Assembly: GCA_002432195.1 (NCBI GenBank)
Contig: DJGG01000052.1
Span: 14,910 to 20,584, forward strand
Source of the DNA: Desulfobacteraceae bacterium UBA5852
GTDB lineage: Bacteria; Desulfobacterota; Desulfobacteria; Desulfobacterales; UBA5852
DNA: 5,675 nt
Direction: 5' to 3'
The notes under the pieces are model-generated. The model was not told the origin of the DNA. It worked only from the letters and a program-made list of their open reading frames with translations, and made no database searches. The position numbers were made by a program, and so were the translations under genes. Each line of letters begins with the position of its first letter. Position 1 is the stretch's first letter. Below are positions 1 through 5,631 of this stretch, piece by piece.

Positions 1-38
1 CTCCAGCACCTCCGGCCGCCCCTTCCGAAGGGCCTGCC

Positions 39-863
39 ATGCCGAGCCTGGCGGGCCTGCCGCTCCCGGGAACCGACCTGGCCAACGGCGTGCCCGCCAC
101 CGCCGATACGCCCGGGCAGCCCCCCGGGGTGGTCCCGGGGGAAGCCCCGTCCCCCTGGGAAAGCTACCTCCTGGCCCGGGGGAATCCCCTGCAGGACATC
201 CGGCGCATCCCCGGGATCCTGGCCAAGGGGGAGGTGATCCTGGAGATCGGCTGCGGGGACGGGGAGGTGGCCTGGCGCATCGCCGCCCGGAACCCGGGGA
301 TGGGGGTCATTGCCACGGATTGTTACGACTGCGGCGCGCGGCCGGACACGGGCTCCCTCTACGGCAAGGTGGCGCGCCTGTGGCAGGACCGGCGCCTGCC
401 GGCCCAGGAGATGCCCCTGGAGAACCTGGTGGTCCTGCGGGCGGAGCTGGATTTTTTGGATTGCCTCCCGCCCCGCAGCCTGGACAGCCTGCTGCTGATC
501 AACGCGGAGCCCTCGGTGGGCAGGAAGGTGGTCGACTTCCTCTCCGCCCCGGGGCTGCATTCCGCCGTCAAGCCCGGGGAGCGGCAGGTGGTGATCCTGC
601 CCCACAGCCGGGAGATGGGGGTCTGCACCAGCGGCGGGTACGAGTTCGATCACGGGGAGGACTGGTCCTGCGGCCTGGGCTACCTCATGGCCTCTCCCCT
701 GGGATTCCGCAAGGGCTCACGCCTCCAGTGGGGGATCGACCTCTGCCGGGGCTCGGCCTACTCCTGCAACTCCACCCAGCAAGACGTCTACATCTGCGGC
801 CTGGCCCCCAACAGCCTGGTCGACCCCGCATTGATTCCCCGCCGGCCCCGGCCACGGATGTGA
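39..863 (+). CDS. SAM-dependent methyltransferase-like protein (5' end uncertain, possibly partial)
   Basis: Class I Rossmann-fold methyltransferase-like protein; substrate unknown. Numbering from the ATG at 39, motif I is at about residues 67-75 (ILEIGCGDGEV), the acidic end of strand 2 is the Asp in GVIATDCY (about 89-96), and later strands are about 129-135 (NLVVLRA), 147-156 (SLDSLLLINA) and 179-188 (PGERQVVILP). The motif-I region and the 'NLVVLRA...LPPRSLD' stretch recall TrmB-type tRNA methyltransferases, but the FPDPWPK-like motif of that family is absent, so TrmB is not claimed. Residues 1-40 are a Pro/Ala/Gly-rich linker. The ATG at 39 has a plausible ribosome site (GAAGGG, 27-32, 6-nt spacing). 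However, the same frame is open back to the window edge and encodes more Pro/Ala-rich sequence, so this may be the C-terminal domain of a longer protein. The C-terminal 60 residues contain several Cys (235, 243, 253). It converges on the histidine kinase gene with a 163-bp gap. Confidence 0.7.
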   Translation: MPSLAGLPLPGTDLANGVPATADTPGQPPGVVPGEAPSPWESYLLARGNPLQDIRRIPGILAKGEVILEIGCGDGEVAWRIAARNPGMGVIATDCYDCGARPDTGSLYGKVARLWQDRRLPAQEMPLENLVVLRAELDFLDCLPPRSLDSLLLINAEPSVGRKVVDFLSAPGLHSAVKPGERQVVILPHSREMGVCTSGGYEFDHGEDWSCGLGYLMASPLGFRKGSRLQWGIDLCRGSAYSCNSTQQDVYICGLAPNSLVDPALIPRRPRPRM

Positions 864-913
864 GAACCCGCTTCCACCGTTCCCGCCCCGGGGCCTGAAG
901 CCGCCCCACCCCG

Positions 914-933
914 ATAAAAGGGACATGCATCCC
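914..933 (-). terminator. Possible weak intrinsic terminator of the histidine kinase gene
   Basis: Read on the minus strand, GGGAT-GCAT-GTCCC (933 to 920) can form a 5-bp stem including one G-U pair. It is followed directly by TTTTAT (919-914). It lies about 94 bp after the kinase stop codon inside the 163-bp convergent gap 864-1026. The stem is short, so this is only a candidate. Nothing else was recognised in that gap. Confidence 0.3.
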
Positions 934-1026
934 GGTTCAAGTGCGGAAAGATTGGGATTCGACGCGATTCGGGTGGCGGGGCGGAAGCTTGGCCGTTCGG
1001 GCTGGTGCGGCGCGGTGCTCTGACGC

Positions 1027-3216
1027 CTATCCGGTGTCGGCAGGCAGGCTGAAAAAAAACGTCGCCCCGCGATCGGCGTTGTTTTCCACCCATAGGCGTC
1101 CGCGATGGGCGTCGATGATGGAGCGGCAAATGCAGAGGCCCATTCCCAGCCCGCTCGGCTTGGTTGTGTAAAAGGCCTCGAAGATCTTGTCGGTTGCGCC
1201 TGCCGGGAGGCCATTCCCGCTGTCGGTCACCGCCGTCAGGATCTGAGAGCCCTGCCGCCAGGTCCGAATCCGCACCCGGCGCTCCGCTTCCGGCCGCTCC
1301 TTCATGGCCTCGAAGGCGTTCAGCACCAGGTTCAGGGCGACCTGCTGGAGGTGAATGCGGTCGCCGCGCACGGCCGGGAGCCGAGGTTCCAGCACCAGCG
1401 CAATCCAGGTTCCGCGTCGCTTGGCATCGCTGGTCAGGAGGGTGACGACTTCGCGCAGCACCAGGTTGAGATCCAGCGGCGCAAACGCCCATTTCTCCTT
1501 TTTCAATAGTGCTCGCAGGTGGTTGATGACCTCGCTGGCCCGGCTGCTTTCCAGGGCGATGTCTTTCAGGATTTCCTGCACCTCCTCCAGAGACGGCGTA
1601 GGGTGGTCCAGAAACCGGCGGGCCGCCTGGGCGTTGCTCATGATCGCGCTCAGGGGTTGATTGATTTCATGGGCGAGCGCCCCGGCCAGCTCCCCCAGGG
1701 CGGAGACGCGCCCGGCATGGAACAGCTCGTCCTGCAGGCGCCGGGTCTCCTGCCGGGCCAGATTCCGCTCCGTAACGTCCAAGGCCATGACATAGATGCC
1801 GCGCACCATTCCCTGTTCATCCACGTCCGGCACATAGATGGCCTCCACAGACAAGGGCCGCCCATCCGCCAGTTCGACCTCCAGGGCGCATCGGACGCGT
1901 TCACCCGCCAACGCCTGCTCGATGTAGGGCCTGAAACTATTGTAGAAGCTTTCTCCGGTCACTTCCGGGACGGTTCGCCCCCGGGCCTCTTCCGGGCCGA
2001 CACCGAACCACGCCCGGTAGGCCTCGTTGTTGAAGCGGTAGCGCAGATCGGTGCCGACATAGGAGATCAGCACCGGCAGGGCATTGGTAATCAGGCGCAG
2101 CCGCTTCTCGCTGCTGACAAGCGCATGCTCCGCGCGCTCCCGGGCGAGCGCACCGGCGAACATTTGCGCCACCAGCTGCAGCCGCGTCACGATCTCTTCC
2201 GGCCAGGCATATTCGGCCTTCAGGGTGTTGAAGCCCAGTGCGCCGATGGGGGGCCCATTCCCCAGAGCCAGGGGGAAAACGCAGGTGCTCTTGATTCCGA
2301 AGTGGCGGTAGCTTTCGACGTCGCGGGGGGATTGCGGCAGCAGCTCGGCCATGGATGAGACCGAGATGGTTCGGCCCGCCAGCATTTCCTGGCGGGACCA
2401 TGGAAAATACTCCTCGGCATCCATCTGCTCCGGCAGCGGGGGGTCATCCTGGATGCGGTAGATGTGGGTCATCGTGAGCAATTGTGGGGCGTCGGCCGAC
2501 CACTCCCAGAGCGCGCACAGGTCTATCCCGAGGCACTCGCAGACGCGGCGTTGCGCGTCTTCGATGGCACGGCCCACCCCATCGGCCGGAATGTTGATGA
2601 AACGCGTGGAGATATCGGCCAGCAGCATTTCGAATTTGCCCCGGTCTTCCAAGGCCTTCTGTGCCTGCCGGCGGGAGATGGCGCTGGCGAAGATCTGCGC
2701 GACCATTTCAAAATGCTGCACGTCGGTTTCGGACCACTCCCGCTCCTGCCCGAGATCCGCAAAAGTCAACAAGCCGAGCACTTTCCTGCTTCCCACCAAC
2801 AAGGGCACCCCCACCACGGACCGCGTACCGAACCGGTGGAGATTTTCCCGATCGCAGGCCGCCTCCGCCGGGAGATCGGCAATTTTCGCAATCATGATGG
2901 TCTCCCCGCGCAGGGCCTTGCGAGTCGCCCACGGGAAAAAAGCATCCAAGCGCAACTTGTCAGGCAGCGGCGGCATATCCGAAGGCTGATGCCAATGCGT
3001 CAACCGGAGCGTCCCCGGTTCGTTTTCGGGGACTTGAAAAAGCGAGGAGCGTTGCAGTCCCAGAGCTTCGCAGAAACGGCCCTGGGCGGCGACGATTCCG
3101 TTGTCGATGCGGTCGGCGGGGAGGTTGATGAAAAAAGTCGACAGTTCGGCCAGCAGCCGTTCAAACGACTTGGGCTGGCAGAATTCGTTGCAGGGCGGGC
3201 TTCCGTGTGCCGTCAT
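1027..3216 (-). CDS. Soluble sensor histidine kinase, GAF-GAF-PAS-HisKA-HATPase
   Basis: Cytosolic sensor kinase expected to autophosphorylate on His and pass the phosphate to a response regulator not present here. The order over 729 residues is GAF 1 (about 15-182), GAF 2 (about 194-362), PAS (about 366-487), HisKA dimerisation domain with the H box AHEINQPLSAI (phospho-acceptor His516), then HATPase. The N box is around Asn629/Asn633 (ALNLVLNAFEA), the G1 box is Asp665-x-Gly-x-Gly669, the F box is about 678-682 (IFEAF) and the G2 box is Gly689-x-Gly-x-Gly693. All catalytic motifs look intact. The 'HEINQPL' type resembles FixL/DctB-like kinases. No transmembrane segment or signal peptide is visible, so the input is probably a small cytoplasmic ligand or redox cue; no haem or chromophore site is claimed. 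The two GAF domains are recognisable duplicates: FFINLPAD and RFINIPAD, then FPWATRKALRGETI and FPWSRQEMLAGRTI. The ATG at 3216 is the first in-frame start after the TGA at 3240-3238; its ribosome site is weak. The gene is less GC-rich than its neighbours, consistent with a separate origin. Confidence 0.95.
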   Translation of the reverse strand: MTAHGSPPCNEFCQPKSFERLLAELSTFFINLPADRIDNGIVAAQGRFCEALGLQRSSLFQVPENEPGTLRLTHWHQPSDMPPLPDKLRLDAFFPWATRKALRGETIMIAKIADLPAEAACDRENLHRFGTRSVVGVPLLVGSRKVLGLLTFADLGQEREWSETDVQHFEMVAQIFASAISRRQAQKALEDRGKFEMLLADISTRFINIPADGVGRAIEDAQRRVCECLGIDLCALWEWSADAPQLLTMTHIYRIQDDPPLPEQMDAEEYFPWSRQEMLAGRTISVSSMAELLPQSPRDVESYRHFGIKSTCVFPLALGNGPPIGALGFNTLKAEYAWPEEIVTRLQLVAQMFAGALARERAEHALVSSEKRLRLITNALPVLISYVGTDLRYRFNNEAYRAWFGVGPEEARGRTVPEVTGESFYNSFRPYIEQALAGERVRCALEVELADGRPLSVEAIYVPDVDEQGMVRGIYVMALDVTERNLARQETRRLQDELFHAGRVSALGELAGALAHEINQPLSAIMSNAQAARRFLDHPTPSLEEVQEILKDIALESSRASEVINHLRALLKKEKWAFAPLDLNLVLREVVTLLTSDAKRRGTWIALVLEPRLPAVRGDRIHLQQVALNLVLNAFEAMKERPEAERRVRIRTWRQGSQILTAVTDSGNGLPAGATDKIFEAFYTTKPSGLGMGLCICRSIIDAHRGRLWVENNADRGATFFFSLPADTG

Positions 3217-3284
3217 CGGTCTTGCAAAAGCCGGTTGTCAGAAATGGGTCCAAGCCAATGCACTTCCCATACAGGTTCAAGCAT

Positions 3285-3314
3285 TCTTTACGGGTCGGGC
3301 GGGGCGTTTGTCAA
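3285..3314 (-). promoter_or_regulatory. Candidate sigma-70-type promoter of the histidine kinase gene
   Basis: On the minus strand a perfect TTGACA (3314-3309) is followed, after 18 bp, by TAAAGA (3290-3285), a poor -10 match (3 of 6). It lies about 70-100 bp upstream of the kinase start. A small hairpin AAAGG-GTG-CCTTT (3313-3325) overlaps the upstream edge of the -35 box and could be an operator or chance. Apart from this, the 172-bp gap 3217-3388 shows nothing recognisable. Confidence 0.35.
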
Positions 3315-3393
3315 AGGGTGCCTTTCGGATAACCCTCCTTGACCGGGATTGGTCGTCGTGTCAGGCTCCGCCGGGCCATGGGGCCGATGAGGC

Positions 3394-3402
3394 TGTGGAT
3401 AA
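3394..3402 (-). promoter_or_regulatory. DnaA-box-like sequence in left end of copy A
   Basis: TGTGGATAA on the plus strand is the exact reverse complement of the consensus DnaA box TTATCCACA. It sits inside the terminal repeat of copy A. Binding is inferred from sequence only. Confidence 0.45.
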
Positions 3403-3517
3403 ACAAGCATCAGGTCGAAAGGCAAGGCGCGGCCCGATGCGAAAAGCGGAGCAACCTTAAAGGGTTGTGAGCATTTTCGCGAGTGCCGCAACGCCGCATT
3501 TCGGCCTCAGGCGCAGT

Positions 3518-3526
3518 TTAGCCACA
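3518..3526 (+). promoter_or_regulatory. Degenerate DnaA-box-like sequence in right end of copy A
   Basis: TTAGCCACA differs from TTATCCACA at one position. It is the mirror partner of the perfect box at 3394-3402; the mismatch is also the only mismatch between the two ends of copy A. Confidence 0.3.
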
Positions 3527-3531
3527 GCCTC

Positions 3532-4239
3532 CTATCGGCCGGCGGCCACGGGGCAGGCAAGCTCGCAGGCCCGGCAATACTTGACGCACACGATGGAGTA
3601 GGTGAGGCTGGAGACGTCCTGGATGCGGTAGGGGTTGGCCTCGTTGGCGTCCATCTCCCGGCGGCAGGGGGGCCTGCGGTAGGCGCCGGTGCCGAAGGCC
3701 TGGCGGGGGCAGGCGCGCCGGCAGGGGGCGGGGCAGCCCTCGCAGGGGTGGAAATCCAGGGGAGGGGCGGCCGGCAGGTCGGCCTCCAGGAGGAGGGCCC
3801 GCAGGCGCACCCGGGGGCCGAAGGCCGGGGTCACCAGGAGATTGTTGCGGCCGATCACCCCCAGGCCGGCGAGCGCCGCCGCGTCCTTCAGGAAGACCCC
3901 GCCGGTGTCGATGCCGTAGGGCACGTCCCGGGCCGGGATGTGGAGCTCGGCCTCCATCCAGGCGGCCAGCTCGCCGGCCGCCCGGATCAGGGCGCGGTTG
4001 CCGGGGGTGTGCCCCGGGCGCTGGTCCCACCAGTCCAAGGCCGGCTCGGCGGCGGGGTGCGCCAGGGCCAGCACCAGGACGCTGCGGGCCTCCGGCGGCA
4101 GGTCCGCGGCTTCCCCCTGCCGGTGGGAGGGCGATTGGCGCAGGGCGTCCGCCGGGGCGATCCCCGCCAGGGTGACGCCGCAGAGGCGCGCCCGGGAGAT
4201 GATGCGCTGGGCCAGTTGGGTGGGGCGGCGTCGGGGCAT
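3532..4239 (-). CDS. Short QueG-like protein with two 4Fe-4S cluster motifs
   Basis: Iron-sulfur protein related to epoxyqueuosine reductase (QueG), which uses cobalamin and two [4Fe-4S] clusters in tRNA queuosine synthesis. In the 235 residues, the N-terminus (about 8-30, ending VTLAGIAPA) matches the QueG opening. Residues about 108-150 (YGIDTGG...KDAAALAGLGVIGRNNLLVTPAFG) correspond to the conserved QueG core, including an Asp (111) that aligns with the region of the catalytic acid. The first cluster motif is Cys166-x2-Cys169-x3-Cys173-x3-Cys177-Pro. The second group is Cys218-x3-Cys222-x2-Cys225-x3-Cys229-Pro. It is shorter than usual QueG (over 300 residues) and lacks the C-terminal HEAT-like region, so a different substrate or a redox role is possible; queG is not assigned. 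The start at 4239 is chosen because homology begins about 8 residues later and AAGGA lies 8 nt upstream; longer in-frame starts add only low-complexity sequence. It is divergent from the radical SAM gene, and its stop codon abuts copy A. Confidence 0.85.
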   Translation of the reverse strand: MPRRRPTQLAQRIISRARLCGVTLAGIAPADALRQSPSHRQGEAADLPPEARSVLVLALAHPAAEPALDWWDQRPGHTPGNRALIRAAGELAAWMEAELHIPARDVPYGIDTGGVFLKDAAALAGLGVIGRNNLLVTPAFGPRVRLRALLLEADLPAAPPLDFHPCEGCPAPCRRACPRQAFGTGAYRRPPCRREMDANEANPYRIQDVSSLTYSIVCVKYCRACELACPVAAGR

Positions 4240-4247
4240 CCGTGGGG

Positions 4248-4252
4248 TCCTT
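4248..4252 (-). promoter_or_regulatory. Ribosome binding site deciding the QueG-like start
   Basis: On the minus strand AAGGA lies 8 nt before the ATG at 4239. This favours the 235-residue start over in-frame ATGs farther upstream. Confidence 0.6.
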
Positions 4253-4293
4253 GCGCGCCGGGAGACGGGCGCGGCCGCCGGGGGCGGACCACG

Positions 4294-4347
4294 CCGGTTC
4301 GGGGCGCAGCGGTTTGACAGGCGGAACCGGGATGGTGACAACCTGTC
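4294..4347. promoter_or_regulatory. Divergent promoter/operator region between the QueG-like and radical SAM genes
   Basis: The 190-bp gap 4240-4429 must carry both promoters. A perfect TTGACA (4314-4319, plus) could be a -35 box for the radical SAM gene, but the -10 at the right distance is poor (GACAAC, 4337-4342). It lies between the arms of a perfect 7-bp inverted repeat, CCGGTTC (4294-4300) and GAACCGG (4324-4330). A second inverted pair, GACAGG (4316-4321) and CCTGTC (4342-4347), overlaps it. On the minus strand TTGTCA (4341-4336) is a possible -35 for the QueG-like gene with no convincing -10. A regulator site here is plausible but not demonstrated. Confidence 0.3.
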
Positions 4348-4416
4348 CTGGTCGACGGCCATAACAAAATCCGCGGGGCCGCGAAAGGAAAATCGCCTCG
4401 GCCGCGGGAGCGGGGC

Positions 4417-4425
4417 AAGGGGAGG
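4417..4425 (+). promoter_or_regulatory. Ribosome binding site of the radical SAM gene
   Basis: The purine run AAGGGGAGG ends 4 nt before the ATG at 4430 and supports that start. The frame is open much farther upstream, but that region is antisense to the QueG-like gene. Confidence 0.6.
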
Positions 4426-4429
4426 GGGC

Positions 4430-5473
4430 ATGGGCAAGGGGTTCGAGCGGTTCGGGCTGGCGCGGGCGCCCGGCCCGGGGTTCTGGGAGACCCTGGCCGA
4501 TCTGCTGCCGGGCCACCGGAGGCCCCTGGACAGCCTCCAGGTGGAGATCACCACGCGCTGCCCGGGCCGCTGCACCTACTGCCCCCACACCCGGCAGGCG
4601 GACCGCTGGCAGACCGCCGACATGCCCCCGAAAACCTTCGGCCGCCTCTGGCCCCTGCTGCGGCGCAGCCGCCGGGTGCACCTCCAGGGATGGGGCGAGC
4701 CCCTGCTGCATGCCGACTTCTTCGCGATGGCCGCCCTGGCCCGCCGGGCCGGCTGCGCCGTTTCCACCACCACCTGCGGCCTGCACCTCACCGAGGAGTG
4801 CGCCCGCCGCCTGGTGGCAAGCGGCCTGGACATGGTGGCCTTTTCGCTCACCGGCACGGATGCCGCCGGCAACGCGGCCCGCCGGGGGGTGGACTTCGAC
4901 GGGGTCGTGGTCGCCGTGGAGACGCTCCAGCGGGTGCGCCGGGAGCGCCAGGCGGTGCACCTGGAGATCCACTTCGCCTACCTGCTCCTGGCCTCGTCCA
5001 TGGAGGCCGTGGCCGGCCTGCCGGCCCTCATGGCCCGCCTGGGGGTCCACGCGGCCGTGGTCAGCACCCTGGACTACGTCGCCGCCCCGGATCTTTCCGG
5101 GGAAGCCTTCGCCCCGGGGGACGACGCCCGGCTTTCCCGCGCCGAGGCGATCCTCCGGGAAACCGCGGCCGAGGCGCAACGCCTGGGGGTGGGCTTCCAC
5201 TGGGATTTGCCCGGCCCCCGGGAGGGTAGCCGGGGGTGCCGGGAGAACGCGGGACGCTCCCTCTTCGTGGCCGTGGACGGGTCGCTGGCCCCCTGTGTCT
5301 TCACCCGCCTGCCGCTTGCCGGCGAGGACCCCGCCCGCCTGGCCTTCGGGAACGTGAACCGGGAAGACCCCCTGGCCATCTGGGAAAGCGAGCCTTTCCG
5401 CCGCTTCCGCGCGGGCCTGGCGGACGGCCCGGCCGACCCCCGCTGCCGGGCCTGCCCCAAGCGCCTGGGCTAG
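4430..5473 (+). CDS. Radical SAM protein with SPASM-like C-terminal domain
   Basis: Radical SAM enzyme expected to cleave S-adenosylmethionine with a [4Fe-4S] cluster to start a radical reaction; the substrate is unknown. In 347 residues, the cluster motif Cys44-x3-Cys48-x2-Cys51 (CPGRCTYC) follows strand 1 (SLQVEITTR, about 35-43). The GGEP-like SAM-binding motif is GWGEP (87-91). The TIM-barrel region runs to about residue 260. The C-terminus looks like a SPASM/Twitch domain: Cys270, Cys289 (VDGSLAPCVF), GNVN (307-310), then Cys339-x2-Cys342 close to the end. Four auxiliary Cys are fewer than a full seven-Cys SPASM, so one auxiliary cluster is more likely than two. SPASM proteins often modify peptides or act as dehydrogenases, but no precursor peptide gene was found nearby. 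The start at 4430 has a strong ribosome site, and homologous sequence begins soon after. It is divergent from the QueG-like gene. Its stop codon TAG (5471-5473) overlaps the first bases of the copy B terminal repeat. Confidence 0.9.
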   Translation: MGKGFERFGLARAPGPGFWETLADLLPGHRRPLDSLQVEITTRCPGRCTYCPHTRQADRWQTADMPPKTFGRLWPLLRRSRRVHLQGWGEPLLHADFFAMAALARRAGCAVSTTTCGLHLTEECARRLVASGLDMVAFSLTGTDAAGNAARRGVDFDGVVVAVETLQRVRRERQAVHLEIHFAYLLLASSMEAVAGLPALMARLGVHAAVVSTLDYVAAPDLSGEAFAPGDDARLSRAEAILRETAAEAQRLGVGFHWDLPGPREGSRGCRENAGRSLFVAVDGSLAPCVFTRLPLAGEDPARLAFGNVNREDPLAIWESEPFRRFRAGLADGPADPRCRACPKRLG

Positions 5474-5478
5474 CCGCC

Positions 5479-5487
5479 TGTGGATAA
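5479..5487 (-). promoter_or_regulatory. DnaA-box-like sequence in left end of copy B
   Basis: TGTGGATAA is the exact reverse complement of TTATCCACA and lies 6 bp after the radical SAM stop codon, in the terminal repeat. Confidence 0.45.
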
Positions 5488-5508
5488 ACTGCGCCTCGGG
5501 CCGAAATG

Positions 5509-5525
5509 TCCCGCCGACGGCGGGA
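5509..5525. repeat. 17-bp GC hairpin 1 nested in copy B
   Basis: TCCCGCC-GAC-GGCGGGA is a perfect 7-bp stem with a 3-nt loop. In copy A the corresponding place holds only CGCCG (3492-3496). Read on the strand that matches copy A, both hairpins of copy B follow the tetramer GCAA. Confidence 0.85.
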
Positions 5526-5553
5526 TTGCGACCCTCGCGAAAATGCTCACAAC

Positions 5554-5570
5554 TCCCGCCAAGGGCGGGA
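5554..5570. repeat. 17-bp GC hairpin 2 nested in copy B
   Basis: TCCCGCC-AAG-GGCGGGA has the same stem as the hairpin at 5509-5525 with a different 3-nt loop. In copy A the corresponding place holds CCTTAAAGG (3455-3463), itself self-complementary. No T-run follows, so it is not a classical intrinsic terminator. Confidence 0.85.
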
Positions 5571-5622
5571 TTGCTGCGCTTTTCCCATCGGGCCGCGCCT
5601 TGCCTTTCGACCCGATGCTTGT

Positions 5623-5631
5623 TTATCCACA
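5623..5631 (+). promoter_or_regulatory. DnaA-box-like sequence in right end of copy B
   Basis: TTATCCACA is an exact consensus DnaA box, mirror partner of 5479-5487. The remaining bases to the window end (5639-5675) show nothing recognisable. Confidence 0.45.

Larger units (their letters stand above)
3389..3531 (+). repeat. Structured inverted-repeat element, copy A (MITE-like)
   Basis: This 143-bp element is bounded by 16-bp terminal inverted repeats, GAGGCTGTGGATAAAC (3389-3404) and GTTTAGCCACAGCCTC (3516-3531), with one mismatch. The complementarity resumes outside them as GGCCGAT (3382-3388) with ATCGGCC (3534-3540), leaving a 2-nt bulge, so it reaches into the last codons of the QueG-like gene, whose stop is at 3534-3532. 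The interior can form three arms: GCATCAGGTC/GGCCCGATGC (3407-3416 with 3431-3440), GCGAAAA/TTTTCGC (3439-3445 with 3474-3480) enclosing CAACC/GGTTG, and GAG-GCCG/CGGCCTC (3481-3488 with 3502-3508, T bulge). Arms 1 and 2 share two bases, so they cannot both be complete. It matches copy B in inverse orientation over three blocks (58/61, 26/28 and 27/30 by hand count). It encodes no protein. A MITE, or a conserved 3'-end structure, are the main readings. Confidence 0.85.

Noticed and set aside
885..894. GCCCCGGGGC palindrome as terminator of the methyltransferase-like gene
   Set aside because: It has no loop and no following T-run, and such palindromes are expected in DNA this GC-rich.
1519..2358. 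279-codon plus-strand frame antisense to the histidine kinase
   Set aside because: It has no recognisable domain and mirrors the well-supported kinase frame.
3380..3540. Target-site duplication flanking copy A
   Set aside because: The immediate flanks are inverted complements (GGCCGAT and ATCGGCC), not direct repeats, so they do not show a transposition footprint.
3938..4429. N-terminal extension of the radical SAM frame
   Set aside because: It is antisense to the QueG-like gene, shows no family similarity, and a strong ribosome site sits at the 4430 start.
4240..4575. N-terminal extension of the QueG-like frame
   Set aside because: The added residues are Arg/Pro-rich without QueG similarity and would overlap the start of the radical SAM gene. 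The 4239 start has a good ribosome site.
3518..5200. 560-codon open frame on the minus strand covering most of the radical SAM gene
   Set aside because: Its translation is low-complexity Gly/Pro/Ala/Arg-rich, and it is antisense to a gene with clear radical SAM motifs. GC-rich codon bias explains the long open frame.
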